Assembly (NCBI RefSeq): GCF_004920405.1
Contig: NZ_RFLV01000001.1
Location: 310,001-374,000, forward strand
Length of the DNA: 64,000 bases
Direction: 5' to 3'
Source: Pseudomonas leptonychotis
GTDB lineage: Bacteria > Pseudomonadota > Gammaproteobacteria > Pseudomonadales > Pseudomonadaceae
Position numbers and translations under genes: made by a program. A model generated the notes under the pieces. That model saw only the letters and a list, made by a program, of their open reading frames with translations, was not told where the DNA came from and did no database searches. The first letter of the stretch is position 1. Every line of letters begins with the position of its first letter. Below, in pieces: positions 27,575 through 35,719 of the stretch.

Positions 27575-28503
27575 TCCCCTGCCGCAATATTGATGCGTTC
27601 AGCTACCCGTGCAGCCAGGTCATCTGGACGAAACTTGGCGAGAAAATCATCTGCGCCCACTTTCTTCACCATGGCCTGGTTAAACACGCCAGAGAGCGAA
27701 GTATGCAGGATGATGTGCAGCTTTTGCAGACGCGGATCGGCGCGGATCTCCGCCGTCAGCGTATAGCCATCCATTTCAGGCATCTCGATGTCGGAAATCA
27801 GCATGAGGAACTCTTCCTCAGGCTTACGCCCCTCCTCGACCATGGCCTTAAGATAATCCAACGCCTGACGTCCGTCGTTCAGCGCCACCACCTCGACACC
27901 AACGGTCTCCAGGCAGCGCGTGACCTGTTTGCGCGCCACAGAAGAATCATCGCAGGTCAGCACGCGCATACTCACTGCCCGTGCTTGCGTGCGGGCGTCC
28001 AATATACCTTCGGAGATGACTTCTGATGTCGGCGCCACCTCAGCGAGAATTTTCTCGACGTCGATGATTTCGACCATCTTGTCATCCAGATGGGTCACCG
28101 CTGTCAGGTAGTGATCACGTCCAGTGCCCTTGGGTGGTGGATGAATCGACTCCCAGTTCATATTGACGATGCGCTCGACCGATTGCACCAGAAAACCCTG
28201 AACCTTGGTGTTGTATTCCGTAATGATCACAAAACTGTTGTCGATATTGGCCAGCGGCGCACTACCAGTCGCCATGGACAAGTCAAGAATCGGGATAGTA
28301 CCGCCACGGATATTGGCCACACCGCGCACGACAGGGCTGGATTTCGGCATGATGGTGAGCTTCGGGCATTGCAGCACCTCTTTCACCTTAAACACGTTGA
28401 TGCCATACAACTGATTGCTGTTCAGACGAAACAGCAGCAACTCCAAACGATTCTGTCCAACCAACTGAGTTCGCTGGTTAACCGAATCCATCACACCGGC
28501 CAT
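27571..28503 (-). CDS. cheV: chemotaxis coupling/response-regulator protein CheV
   Basis: A 310-residue protein: a CheW-like domain (about 10-165; LELLLFRLNSNQLYGINVFK) fused to a receiver domain. The receiver has the acidic pair in VLTCDDSSVARK, the phosphorylatable Asp in LMLISDIEMPEMDGYTL, and the Lys in VGADDFLAKFRPDDL. It couples receptors to the kinase and buffers phosphate. The ATG at 28503 has AGGAG about 8 nt upstream. Transcribed with cheR and divergent from flgA. Confidence 0.95.
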   Translation of the reverse strand: MAGVMDSVNQRTQLVGQNRLELLLFRLNSNQLYGINVFKVKEVLQCPKLTIMPKSSPVVRGVANIRGGTIPILDLSMATGSAPLANIDNSFVIITEYNTKVQGFLVQSVERIVNMNWESIHPPPKGTGRDHYLTAVTHLDDKMVEIIDVEKILAEVAPTSEVISEGILDARTQARAVSMRVLTCDDSSVARKQVTRCLETVGVEVVALNDGRQALDYLKAMVEEGRKPEEEFLMLISDIEMPEMDGYTLTAEIRADPRLQKLHIILHTSLSGVFNQAMVKKVGADDFLAKFRPDDLAARVAERINIAAGD

Positions 28504-28549
28504 ACCCAAACTCCTTATTTGAGTAACAGATTGCTGTCAGCGTAGCAGG

Positions 28550-28565
28550 CGGCACGCGCCTTGCT
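28550..28565 (+). promoter_or_regulatory. sigma-54 promoter candidate for flgA
   Basis: CGGCACGCGCCTTGCT matches the -24/-12 consensus (TGGCAC-N5-TTGC) with the required GG-N10-GC spacing. Flagellar middle genes including flgA are RpoN/FleQ-dependent in Pseudomonas. The predicted start site would fall at about 28575, almost on the annotated ATG (28577). So either the mRNA is nearly leaderless or the match is fortuitous. Confidence 0.45.
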
Positions 28566-28576
28566 ATCTAACCCAT

Positions 28577-29335
28577 ATGAACATTGAAACGACAACTAAC
28601 CGACGCTCACTGGCAAAATGCCGCTACTGGCTGGCAGTTGTACCCGCTTTGCTGGCACTCGGCTATAGCGCAATGGCAACAGCCGACTTCACACGACCCG
28701 AACAACTTATCGGCGCTGGGGAAGTTTTTCTTGAGCAAACGGTGAGTGATTATTTACAGCGTAGCAACATAGCTGGCCGCCATGAGGTTCAAATCAATCG
28801 GCTCGACCCTCGCCTGCGCCTGCCATTGTGTGCACAACCACTGACCACCACTTTGGAAAGCCCTGCCGAGCCCATTGGTCGCGTGACCTTGCGCGTACGC
28901 TGCGAAGGGGATGCACCGTGGACGGTGTTCGTGCCTGGGCAAGTGCGTTTGTACCGTGAGGTGGTGATCGCCAATCGTCCGCTCAAACGCGACAATCTAC
29001 TGACAGAAATGGATATCGTGCTGGCCGAACGTGATGTTGGGCTACTCAATCAGGGCTATCTAACGGCACTCCGACAGGCACTTGGCAAAAAATTGACGCG
29101 CTCGCTGCTACCCGACCAGGTTCTTGCGCCGAACCATGTTCAATTAGCCGAAGCGATACGCAAAGGTGATTATGTGGTTATCAGTGCACGCAGCGGGGGC
29201 ATCAGCGTGCGTATGCCAGGCGAAGCCTTGTCGGACGGCACGCTTGGCAAGCAGATCAGCGTACGCAATCAACGCTCCAATCGCGTGATCAGGGCCCGTG
29301 TAGTCGGGCCTGGACAGGTTGAGGTGGCAATGTAG
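28577..29335 (+). CDS. flgA: flagellar basal body P-ring formation chaperone FlgA
   Basis: A 252-residue periplasmic chaperone that helps FlgI assemble the flagellar P ring. An N-terminal signal region (YWLAVVPALLALGYSAMATA) precedes the SAF/FlgA domain, with VRLYREVVIANRPLKRDNLL and the C-terminal GDYVVISARSGGISVRMPGEAL typical of the family. It is first in the flgA-flgM-flgN-ycgR order. The ribosome-binding site before the ATG is weak. Confidence 0.93.
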   Translation: MNIETTTNRRSLAKCRYWLAVVPALLALGYSAMATADFTRPEQLIGAGEVFLEQTVSDYLQRSNIAGRHEVQINRLDPRLRLPLCAQPLTTTLESPAEPIGRVTLRVRCEGDAPWTVFVPGQVRLYREVVIANRPLKRDNLLTEMDIVLAERDVGLLNQGYLTALRQALGKKLTRSLLPDQVLAPNHVQLAEAIRKGDYVVISARSGGISVRMPGEALSDGTLGKQISVRNQRSNRVIRARVVGPGQVEVAM

Positions 29336-29425
29336 GCATGATTCTTGTTTTAACTTTGTGCACTCAGTGAGCTGACGATTACCCACACTGCGTTTAGACT
29401 GTTATCGGGCGCACATTTTTTGCCC

Positions 29426-29452
29426 TAAAGTTTTCCAGGGTAAGGCCGACAA
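29426..29452 (+). promoter_or_regulatory. FliA (sigma-28) promoter of flgM
   Basis: TAAAGTTT (29426-29433), an 11-nt spacer, then GCCGACAA (29445-29452) is one base from the sigma-28 consensus TAAAGTTT-N11-GCCGATAA. It lies 38 bp upstream of the flgM ATG. This gives the known late-gene feedback: FliA drives synthesis of its own anti-sigma factor. Confidence 0.9.
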
Positions 29453-29490
29453 CCAGGCAAGCGTCCAAACACTGTTCGAGGTTTTGCATC

Positions 29491-29835
29491 ATGGTCATCG
29501 ACATCAACCGGCTCAACAATGCCGCAACGCCAGCCAACTCGGGGCGTACCGGCAGTGCACAAGCAGGTGGTCAGAATGAAGCCATCGGCAACAAACAACC
29601 TGGCAACGTACCCAGCACCGCCGCCCAGGCCCAGCAAGCCGGCAAAAGCGGTGAACCGGTGCAACTGAGCCGCGAAGCCCAACAGCTGCAAAAAGTCAGT
29701 GAAAAACTGCGCGATCAGCCTAGCGTCAATAAAGAACGTGTTGCCCAACTGAAACAGGCGATTGATGACGGCAGCTACCAAGTTGATAGCCAGCGCGTCG
29801 CCAGCAAACTGCTTAATTTCGAATCCCAGCGCTAG
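29491..29835 (+). CDS. flgM: anti-sigma-28 factor FlgM
   Basis: A 114-residue negative regulator of flagellin synthesis. It binds FliA until the hook is finished and is then exported through the flagellum. The start [11 protein letters not shown] and the C-terminal FliA-binding half ([20 protein letters not shown], then ASKLLNFE) are characteristic. The N-terminal half is low-complexity (Gln, Ala, Gly), consistent with disorder. Preceded by a near-consensus sigma-28 promoter and followed by flgN. Confidence 0.95.
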   Translation: MVIDINRLNNAATPANSGRTGSAQAGGQNEAIGNKQPGNVPSTAAQAQQAGKSGEPVQLSREAQQLQKVSEKLRDQPSVNKERVAQLKQAIDDGSYQVDSQRVASKLLNFESQR

Positions 29836-29920
29836 TCATCGGGCTACGCTGGGGTAATTGGCCGCCCAATAGACACTTCATGCCATGTGCTGAAGCGTTT
29901 GTTACCCCGAAGAGCCCGCC

Positions 29921-30388
29921 ATGCACGACACCGCCCTGCTTGAACTGTTCAGCAACGATATCGGCACCGCCGAGAAATTGCTTGAATTGATCGACACCGA
30001 ATTCAAAGCCCTCAGTGACCGTGACCTGCCTCACCTGCAGAGTATTCTCACGGAAAAACTGCCGTTGTTAGCGCAACTCGACCAGCACGGCAAGGAACGC
30101 AGCCAGCTGCTCACCGGCCTCAGCCTCAGCGCCGACCGCGCCGGCTTGCAAGCACTTGCAGCACAATCCAGTCACGGCGAACTGTTGCTTGAGCGTGGCG
30201 ATCAGCTCAATGCTCTATTAGAACGCTGCCAGGCAGCCAACCTGCGCAACGGTCGATTAATCCGCTCCAGCCAGGCCTCAGCCAACAGTATGCTCGGCAT
30301 TCTGCGCGGCAATGACACACCCAGCCTCTATGACAGCCGCGGCAGTGCCGCTAGAATCGGCCACCAGCGCCCGCTCAGCCAGGCCTAA
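29921..30388 (+). CDS. flgN: flagellar export chaperone FlgN
   Basis: A 155-residue helical protein of the FlgN type that escorts the hook-associated proteins FlgK and FlgL to the flagellar exporter. Heptad-rich helices run through residues 1-110 (LLELFSNDIGTAEKLLELID). The polar C-terminus ends in SLYDSRGSAARIGHQ, as in other pseudomonads. It lies 85 bp after flgM and before the PilZ gene. Confidence 0.9.
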   Translation: MHDTALLELFSNDIGTAEKLLELIDTEFKALSDRDLPHLQSILTEKLPLLAQLDQHGKERSQLLTGLSLSADRAGLQALAAQSSHGELLLERGDQLNALLERCQAANLRNGRLIRSSQASANSMLGILRGNDTPSLYDSRGSAARIGHQRPLSQA

Positions 30389-30468
30389 ACCTTTAAAAGG
30401 CACAGGGGACATACTGTCATATAGCCAGTATGCTAGTGCCATTGCATTTGCTCGGAGAGTTACGGACT

Positions 30469-31215
30469 GTGTCCAGCCCCTTTAGCCAGGAAGATGGCCC
30501 GCAACCCCCCAAGGTGCTTAAGGCACCCCTGGAAATAGTTGCCAACCTGCGCCAACTGCAACAAGACCACGACCCACTGATCATCACCTTCCACGAACGC
30601 AATCAGCGCTTCCAGAGTTACGTGATCGAGGCTGATCGCGATAAAAACCTGTTGATTCTCGATGAGCTGATGCCGAGCGACGGCGAACGCTACCTGATCA
30701 GTGGCGAAACCTTCAGTGTCGAAGCCTTCCACGATGGTGTTCGGGTCGCCTGGAAATGTGAGCAGAACGTGCGCATTGCCGAGCATCAAGGTGCGCGCTG
30801 CTACTTCAGTCCGATGCCGACCGAGGTGCTGTATCACCAGCGCCGCAGTGCTTATCGCGCACCACTTAAGCAAGCCGAATTAATCAAGATTGAACTCGCG
30901 GGCAACAAGCTACGCACGGCTTTACCGGGGCAGTTGCTGGATATCTCTGCCACCGGTTGCAAGTTACGATTTCCTGGCGACATCAGCAGCAGCCTGCAAG
31001 CCGGCCAAGTCCATGAAAGCTTTTCAGCACGGTTTCCATTTGGCGTCATGACTACGCCCGTTGAAATACGCCATGTGCAATACGAAGATAAGGTTGACAC
31101 TACCTTTGTAGGCGCGCGCTTTCATCGTATCAGCGGCCAGGAGCAACGCCAGGTCGAGCGCTTCGTCTTTCAATTACAGCGCGAGGCGCGAGCAGATGGC
31201 GACGGTCTTTTCTAG
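30469..31215 (+). CDS. ycgR: YcgR-type flagellar brake protein (PilZ domain)
   Basis: A 248-residue cyclic-di-GMP effector. An N-terminal YcgR domain (about 20-115) precedes a C-terminal PilZ domain with the RRSAYR (RxxxR) motif and the DISATG (D-x-S-x-x-G) motif that bind c-di-GMP. It slows or biases flagellar rotation when c-di-GMP is high. A GTG start at 30469 with upstream GGAG is used; ATG 30430 would add 13 residues but lacks a good ribosome-binding site. Last gene of the flg block. Confidence 0.88.
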   Translation: MSSPFSQEDGPQPPKVLKAPLEIVANLRQLQQDHDPLIITFHERNQRFQSYVIEADRDKNLLILDELMPSDGERYLISGETFSVEAFHDGVRVAWKCEQNVRIAEHQGARCYFSPMPTEVLYHQRRSAYRAPLKQAELIKIELAGNKLRTALPGQLLDISATGCKLRFPGDISSSLQAGQVHESFSARFPFGVMTTPVEIRHVQYEDKVDTTFVGARFHRISGQEQRQVERFVFQLQREARADGDGLF

Positions 31216-31236
31216 CAAGCGCTGTGATATAGCCGG

Positions 31237-31848
31237 CTAAATTTGGATATTCAGTTCAGCCAACCGCGGCAAGTCCTCAGGTCGGTCTACATCCCATAGC
31301 ATGGGCAGCAGCGCCGGGGGCCAACCCAGCTGCTGTAAGCGCTTCAGTGTGATATTGAAAACTCGCTCAGTCCCCCATGGCATATCACTGAACAAAGTGG
31401 CATCCATACGGCGCAACCCCAACAGCACATAACCGCCATCTTCTGCCGGGCCGATCACCACCGTTTGTTCTTGCAGCGCTTTACACGCCGCCTGCAGATA
31501 GTCGCCATCTATCGCAGGGCAGTCATTGCCGATCAGAATTACGGCATCGCTTTCTGCCAATCCCAGGGTCGCAATACGACGCATACGCTCACCCAGATCA
31601 CCAGCCGGCTGTTCGACCAGCGTCCAGCCAAGACGCTGCGCTAACGCCTGTAGGTCTGCACTGGGCAAATCGTCCAACCATAAAAACCGCTCACTGAAGC
31701 CATGCGCAGGTAACTGCAAAGCACGCTCCAGCAACAGCTGCTGTAAATCACAGGCCCCCTGAGGCCCCAGCGCTGGAATCAGGCGCGTTTTCACCTGCCC
31801 TGCCACGGGGGCACGTGCAAGCATGTGCAGTGAGATCGAAAGATTCAT
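31237..31848 (-). CDS. TIGR04282-type glycosyltransferase (DUF2064)
   Basis: A 203-residue nucleotide-diphospho-sugar-transferase-like protein. It starts MNLSISLHMLARAPVAGQVK, with a KTRL nucleotide-binding segment near residues 20-23, and has IGNDCPAID and PAEDGGYVLLGLRR motifs with conserved acids. The family is labelled 'arsenosugar biosynthesis-associated', but no arsM or arsenosugar gene is nearby. The ATG overlaps the stop of the preceding glycosyltransferase by 4 nt; a longer upstream frame would lie inside that gene. Terminal gene of a three-gene operon. Confidence 0.85.
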   Translation of the reverse strand: MNLSISLHMLARAPVAGQVKTRLIPALGPQGACDLQQLLLERALQLPAHGFSERFLWLDDLPSADLQALAQRLGWTLVEQPAGDLGERMRRIATLGLAESDAVILIGNDCPAIDGDYLQAACKALQEQTVVIGPAEDGGYVLLGLRRMDATLFSDMPWGTERVFNITLKRLQQLGWPPALLPMLWDVDRPEDLPRLAELNIQI

Positions 31849-32537
31849 AGCAACGACCCTCGACGGTACTGGCGAGCCAGTTTTTCTGGACTCACACCGC
31901 AGTAATAAGCCAAACGCAGACACCACATCAGCACCACGGTACGCCAGATACCTTTTTCCTCCCAGCGCCGACTGGAGGTCGACAGTGGTGGGCGCAGGCA
32001 ACGCGGGCGAGCCTGCACCCTCAAGCGCCGACACAGCTGTAAATCCTCCATCAGCGGAATCGACGCATAACCACCTAAGGCGTCAAACCCCTGCCGGGTA
32101 ACAAATATCCCCTGATCACCCGAAGCGATGCCGGTAAGCCGAGAACGCAGGTTGATCATCCAACCAATCACCCGAAACGCCAGCCCTCCCCCGGACAAAC
32201 GCACATCAAAACGCCCCCACAGCGGACGCTCACCAAGCACACTCTGCAAGCGACTAAGCGACTCGGCACTGACCCGCGTATCGGCATGCACGAACCATAG
32301 GTATTCGCCACGGGCTACCGCCGCACCGGCGTTCATCTGCAGCGCGCGGCCTGGGGCGGACCTAAGCAGTTGGTCCACTCGCCCTAATGCCAACTCGCAG
32401 GTGCCGTCACTGCTACCGCCGTCGACCACAATCAGCTCCGCTCCGGCAGCACGCAAAGCAGACAAATCGTCCAGCAAGCGCGGTAACACCTGCGCTTCAT
32501 TACGCACGGGGATTATCACGCTGAGCTGCGGCATCAC
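31845..32537 (-). CDS. TIGR04283-type family 2 glycosyltransferase
   Basis: A 230-residue GT2-fold transferase. The nucleotide-sugar site begins SVIIPVRNEAQVLPRLLDDL, has ELIVVDGGSSDGT for the first acid, and WFVHADTRV for the DxD-like metal site. It lacks the long C-terminal membrane segments of polyprenyl-phosphate transferases. It overlaps the MFS gene upstream and the TIGR04282-type gene downstream by 4 nt each, so the three are tightly coupled. The acceptor is unknown. Confidence 0.87.
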   Translation of the reverse strand: MMPQLSVIIPVRNEAQVLPRLLDDLSALRAAGAELIVVDGGSSDGTCELALGRVDQLLRSAPGRALQMNAGAAVARGEYLWFVHADTRVSAESLSRLQSVLGERPLWGRFDVRLSGGGLAFRVIGWMINLRSRLTGIASGDQGIFVTRQGFDALGGYASIPLMEDLQLCRRLRVQARPRCLRPPLSTSSRRWEEKGIWRTVVLMWCLRLAYYCGVSPEKLARQYRRGSLL

Positions 32538-33862
32538 ATGCGCATCTCTTGCTGGGCGGATGACTCAGTTGCAGACTCAACGCCCGCGTCCGGCGCAGGG
32601 CTGTTGTCATGCATCTGCTCATGCACCACCTGCTCATCCACACGCGGATCGAGTGCTGCTGTCAGCGGCGAACTGGTGGTGCTATCGGGCATCGGAATAT
32701 GGTGCAGCGGCGCATCATCCACCTGGTGCAGGTGGGTCACGCGCTCAGGCCGTACGCGTATCACCAAGATCAAAGAGCCCACACAGACGAAGGCGTAAAG
32801 CATATTTGCGCCTAAGAAGCGCATCAATACCCCCGCCAACAGCGGGCCAATACAGGCGCCCACGCCAAAAGTCACCAGCAGCATGGCGGTCAACGAAACC
32901 CTGCGCTCAGCCTCAACATGGTCATTAGCCAGCGCCACCGCCAATGGATACAGGCTGAACTGCAGCGCAGACACCAGAAAGCCAACCACAAACAACAGCG
33001 GCAGAGTGGCCTGCGGCAAGATCGCCAGTGGCAAAGCTGCCAACGCCAGCAGAGCGGCGCAACCACGAATCAAACGTACCCGATCATGACGATCAGACAG
33101 CCAGCCCAGCGGCCACTGCACCACCAGACCAGCAATGATGCAGCACCCCATAAACAGGCCGATCTGCTCAGTGGACAGCCCCATCCGCGTGCCATACAGC
33201 GGCGCCAGACCGTAGAACGAGCCGATCAATAACCCCGCGACCACGATAGTGGTTAATGACAGTGGCACGCGGTCGAGAAAAAAGCGCATGTCCAAGGGTG
33301 CTGGGTGCAGAGGCTCAGGGTGTAACTTACGGGTCAATGCCACAGGCACTAAACACAGCGCAAAACACAGCGCCACCAGCATCAGCAGCTCAAGGCTGAG
33401 CGCCGGATGCACGACCAGCACGAGCTGCCCCAAGATCAAGCCTAAGTAGGAAGCCCCCATATAGCCGGCAAATACCTGCCCACGCTGGCTGGTTTCGGCC
33501 TGCTCGTTGAGCCAGCTCTCGATCACCATGTACTGGCACATCATGCCCAAACCCACCAACACCCTCAGTAACAACCAACTGGGTAGCCAATCGCTCAGGC
33601 CATGCCCCAGCACGGCAGCGGTCACCACACCGGCACAAGCGACATAAGCCCGGATATGGCCGACGCGGGCAATCAATCGATGCCCCAGTTTGCCGCCCAG
33701 CACCAGCCCCAGATAATTAGCCGCCATCAGCGCACCGACCCAAAGACCATCGGCCGTTTCCGCCAGACGCAATGCGAGGTAGGTACTCAATAAACCTGAG
33801 CCCAAGAGCATCAACAAGGTGGCGAAATACAGCGAACTGAATGATTTAAGGATCACAGACAT
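32534..33862 (-). CDS. MFS transporter
   Basis: A 442-residue major facilitator with about 12 membrane segments, a central loop near residue 195, and a hydrophilic ~60-residue tail (DSTTSSPLTAALDPRVDEQV). It begins MSVILKSFSSLYFATLLMLL, like YcaD-type or sugar MFS proteins in Pseudomonas. In-frame ATGs at 33895 and 33874 are possible; the chosen one fits the usual family N-terminus. First gene of the operon with the two glycosyltransferases. The substrate is unknown. Confidence 0.85.
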   Translation of the reverse strand: MSVILKSFSSLYFATLLMLLGSGLLSTYLALRLAETADGLWVGALMAANYLGLVLGGKLGHRLIARVGHIRAYVACAGVVTAAVLGHGLSDWLPSWLLLRVLVGLGMMCQYMVIESWLNEQAETSQRGQVFAGYMGASYLGLILGQLVLVVHPALSLELLMLVALCFALCLVPVALTRKLHPEPLHPAPLDMRFFLDRVPLSLTTIVVAGLLIGSFYGLAPLYGTRMGLSTEQIGLFMGCCIIAGLVVQWPLGWLSDRHDRVRLIRGCAALLALAALPLAILPQATLPLLFVVGFLVSALQFSLYPLAVALANDHVEAERRVSLTAMLLVTFGVGACIGPLLAGVLMRFLGANMLYAFVCVGSLILVIRVRPERVTHLHQVDDAPLHHIPMPDSTTSSPLTAALDPRVDEQVVHEQMHDNSPAPDAGVESATESSAQQEMRM

Positions 33863-34026
33863 GGGACGGCACATGGCTCCATAGAGAGCCGCCAAAACTA
33901 TGCTCGGCGGCCAGGCGTTAGATTCTGTTTACGATCTCGCGAGCTCGAGCCCGGCAAGGCACTACGTTAGTAACAGCCTAGGGCTGGCCCCGCAAAACCA
34001 GCTTGCAGTAGATCGTAGACAGGTTC

Positions 34027-35370
34027 TCAGGCGTGGGCCGCCAGCACACGGCGCTCCCACGGAGTAATTTCATCAAAGAAGCTGGTGAGCTCCATGGTCT
34101 TGCTGGCGATGTAGCCTTCGATAAACTCTTTACCGAACAGTTCCAACGCCAGATCACTGCGCTTGAGACGCTCAATCGCGGCGTGCATGGTACAGGGTAG
34201 CGCCAATTCATCGGGTACTTCGAACTCGCCCTGAATCGGCGCACTGGGCTGCAACCGCTGCTCCATCCCGTACAAGCCCGCTGCCAGACTTGCCGCCAGC
34301 GCCAAATACGGGTTGGCATCAGCGCCTGGCAAGCGGTTCTCGACCCGCCGCGCCACTGGGGCACTGGCCGGAATACGCAACCCCGCTGCGCGATTATCCT
34401 CAGACCAGCAGGCGTTGTTCGGCGACGCGTAAGGATGGCAAAGGCGCTGATAAGAGTTCACATGCGGAGCAAACAACAACGTGAAGTCGGCCATGGCCGC
34501 TTGCTGCCCTGCAATAAACTGATAAAACGCCGGCGTTGCCTGGCCATCGGCCGCGCTGAAAATATTCTGCCCACTGCCTTGTTCCACCACACTCTGATGA
34601 ACATGCATGGAGCTGCCCGGTGTGTGTGCCAGTGGCTTGGCCATGCACACCACACTCAGCCCATGCTTGAGCGCCACTTCCTTGAGCAGGTGTTTGAACA
34701 GAAAGGTCTGGTCGGCCAACAGCAACGGATCGCCATGCAACAGGTTGATCTCGAACTGACTGACGCCCATCTCGTGCATAAAGGTATCGCGCGGCAAACC
34801 CAGCGCCGCCATGCACTGATAAACCTCACGGAAGAACGGACGCAGGCCGTTGTTGGAACTCACGCTAAAGGCCGAGCCGCCGTCCTCACGACGACCATCG
34901 AGCCCCTGCGGTGGCTGGAATGCTCTTTGCGGATCGGTGTTGGGCGCAAACACAAAGAACTCCAGCTCGGTCGCCACCACCGGCTGCCACCCGTGCGCTG
35001 CATAGCGTGCAATTACCTGCTTGAGTAAACCGCGGGTCGACAACCCAGAGCTGCGGCCATCCAGCTCATCGGCATCACAGATAGCCAGCGCTCGTGGCGT
35101 ATCCGCCCAAGGCAAACGGTGAATCTGAGTGGGCTCGGCATTCAACGCCAAGTCACCGTCATCGCTGCCGTAAAAACGCGCGGCCGGGTAGCCGCCCATC
35201 ATGCATTGCAGCAACCCCCCCCGCGCCAACTGCAACCGCCGCCCCTCGAGAAACCCCTCAGCGGTCATCACCTTGCCGCGCGGCACCCCATTCAAATCTG
35301 GAGTCACGCATTCGATTTCATCAACACCACGCAGCAGTTCAGCCAGGGCGGTGCGGTCGAGGGTGTTCAT
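34027..35370 (-). CDS. glutamine synthetase family protein, gamma-glutamylpolyamine synthetase-like
   Basis: A 447-residue GS-fold ligase. The catalytic domain shows TELEFFVF, FEINLLHGDP, GSSMHVHQSV and the ATP/glutamate-binding NRAAGLRIPASAP. The N-terminus (DLNGVPRGKV) is the short GS beta-grasp of the PuuA/PauA/SpuI group, which gamma-glutamylates putrescine or other polyamines for catabolism, rather than of true GlnA. It appears monocistronic. A long hairpin lies just upstream of its start. Confidence 0.85.
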   Translation of the reverse strand: MNTLDRTALAELLRGVDEIECVTPDLNGVPRGKVMTAEGFLEGRRLQLARGGLLQCMMGGYPAARFYGSDDGDLALNAEPTQIHRLPWADTPRALAICDADELDGRSSGLSTRGLLKQVIARYAAHGWQPVVATELEFFVFAPNTDPQRAFQPPQGLDGRREDGGSAFSVSSNNGLRPFFREVYQCMAALGLPRDTFMHEMGVSQFEINLLHGDPLLLADQTFLFKHLLKEVALKHGLSVVCMAKPLAHTPGSSMHVHQSVVEQGSGQNIFSAADGQATPAFYQFIAGQQAAMADFTLLFAPHVNSYQRLCHPYASPNNACWSEDNRAAGLRIPASAPVARRVENRLPGADANPYLALAASLAAGLYGMEQRLQPSAPIQGEFEVPDELALPCTMHAAIERLKRSDLALELFGKEFIEGYIASKTMELTSFFDEITPWERRVLAAHA

Positions 35371-35407
35371 TTGCTGTTGTCCTTATTTGCGCAAAATAAC
35401 CGTAGTT

Positions 35408-35444
35408 GAACGGCTGAAGCGTACAAAATACGCATCAGCCGTTC
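35408..35444. promoter_or_regulatory. 16-bp hairpin upstream of the GS-like gene
   Basis: GAACGGCTGAAGCGTA (35408-35423) and TACGCATCAGCCGTTC (35429-35444) pair over 16 bp with a single mismatch around a 5-nt loop. It starts 38 bp upstream of the GS-like ATG (minus strand). It could be a leader hairpin, an operator dyad, or a terminator for an unannotated transcript. Confidence 0.5.
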
Positions 35445-35719
35445 GAAATATCAAGCAGAGCTATCCAAGTGATCAAAAAAGCCCACAACATATGGGCATA
35501 CACATCAACTTAATCGATATATATAGAAAGACAGAAAACCTCGAGGAAACTACGCTTTTTTCTAATTTAAAAAATACTAGTTAACTGATTTACATAGAAA
35601 AAAATCAACTATCAACGGCATCGATGATTACCATGCCCAGCCTGCACTTCTTCATCAATTTTTCGTAAGTAATATGGACCCGTACTCACTGACGACCCGC
35701 CCTTACGAGGAGCCTGAAC
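35445..35719. other. AT-rich intergenic stretch
   Basis: With the adjoining hairpin this makes a 349-bp gap without a convincing gene. It is visibly AT-richer than its surroundings. A TAATAT box (35670-35675) could be a -10 element for the small repeat protein gene, but no good -35 is seen. The gap ends in GAGGAG, a strong ribosome-binding site for that gene. Confidence 0.4.

Noticed and set aside
31849-32034. N-terminal extension of the TIGR04282-type gene
   Set aside because: It lies entirely within the preceding glycosyltransferase gene in another frame, and the family starts at the ATG of the 4-nt overlap.
31237-32537. Arsenosugar biosynthesis locus
   Set aside because: Only the family labels suggest it; no arsM, radical-SAM or arsenic resistance gene is present nearby.
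33896-34026. Imperfect inverted repeat around TTTACGATCT / AGATCGTAGA
   Set aside because: The arms are short, over 90 bp apart and imperfect; no terminator or operator reading is convincing.
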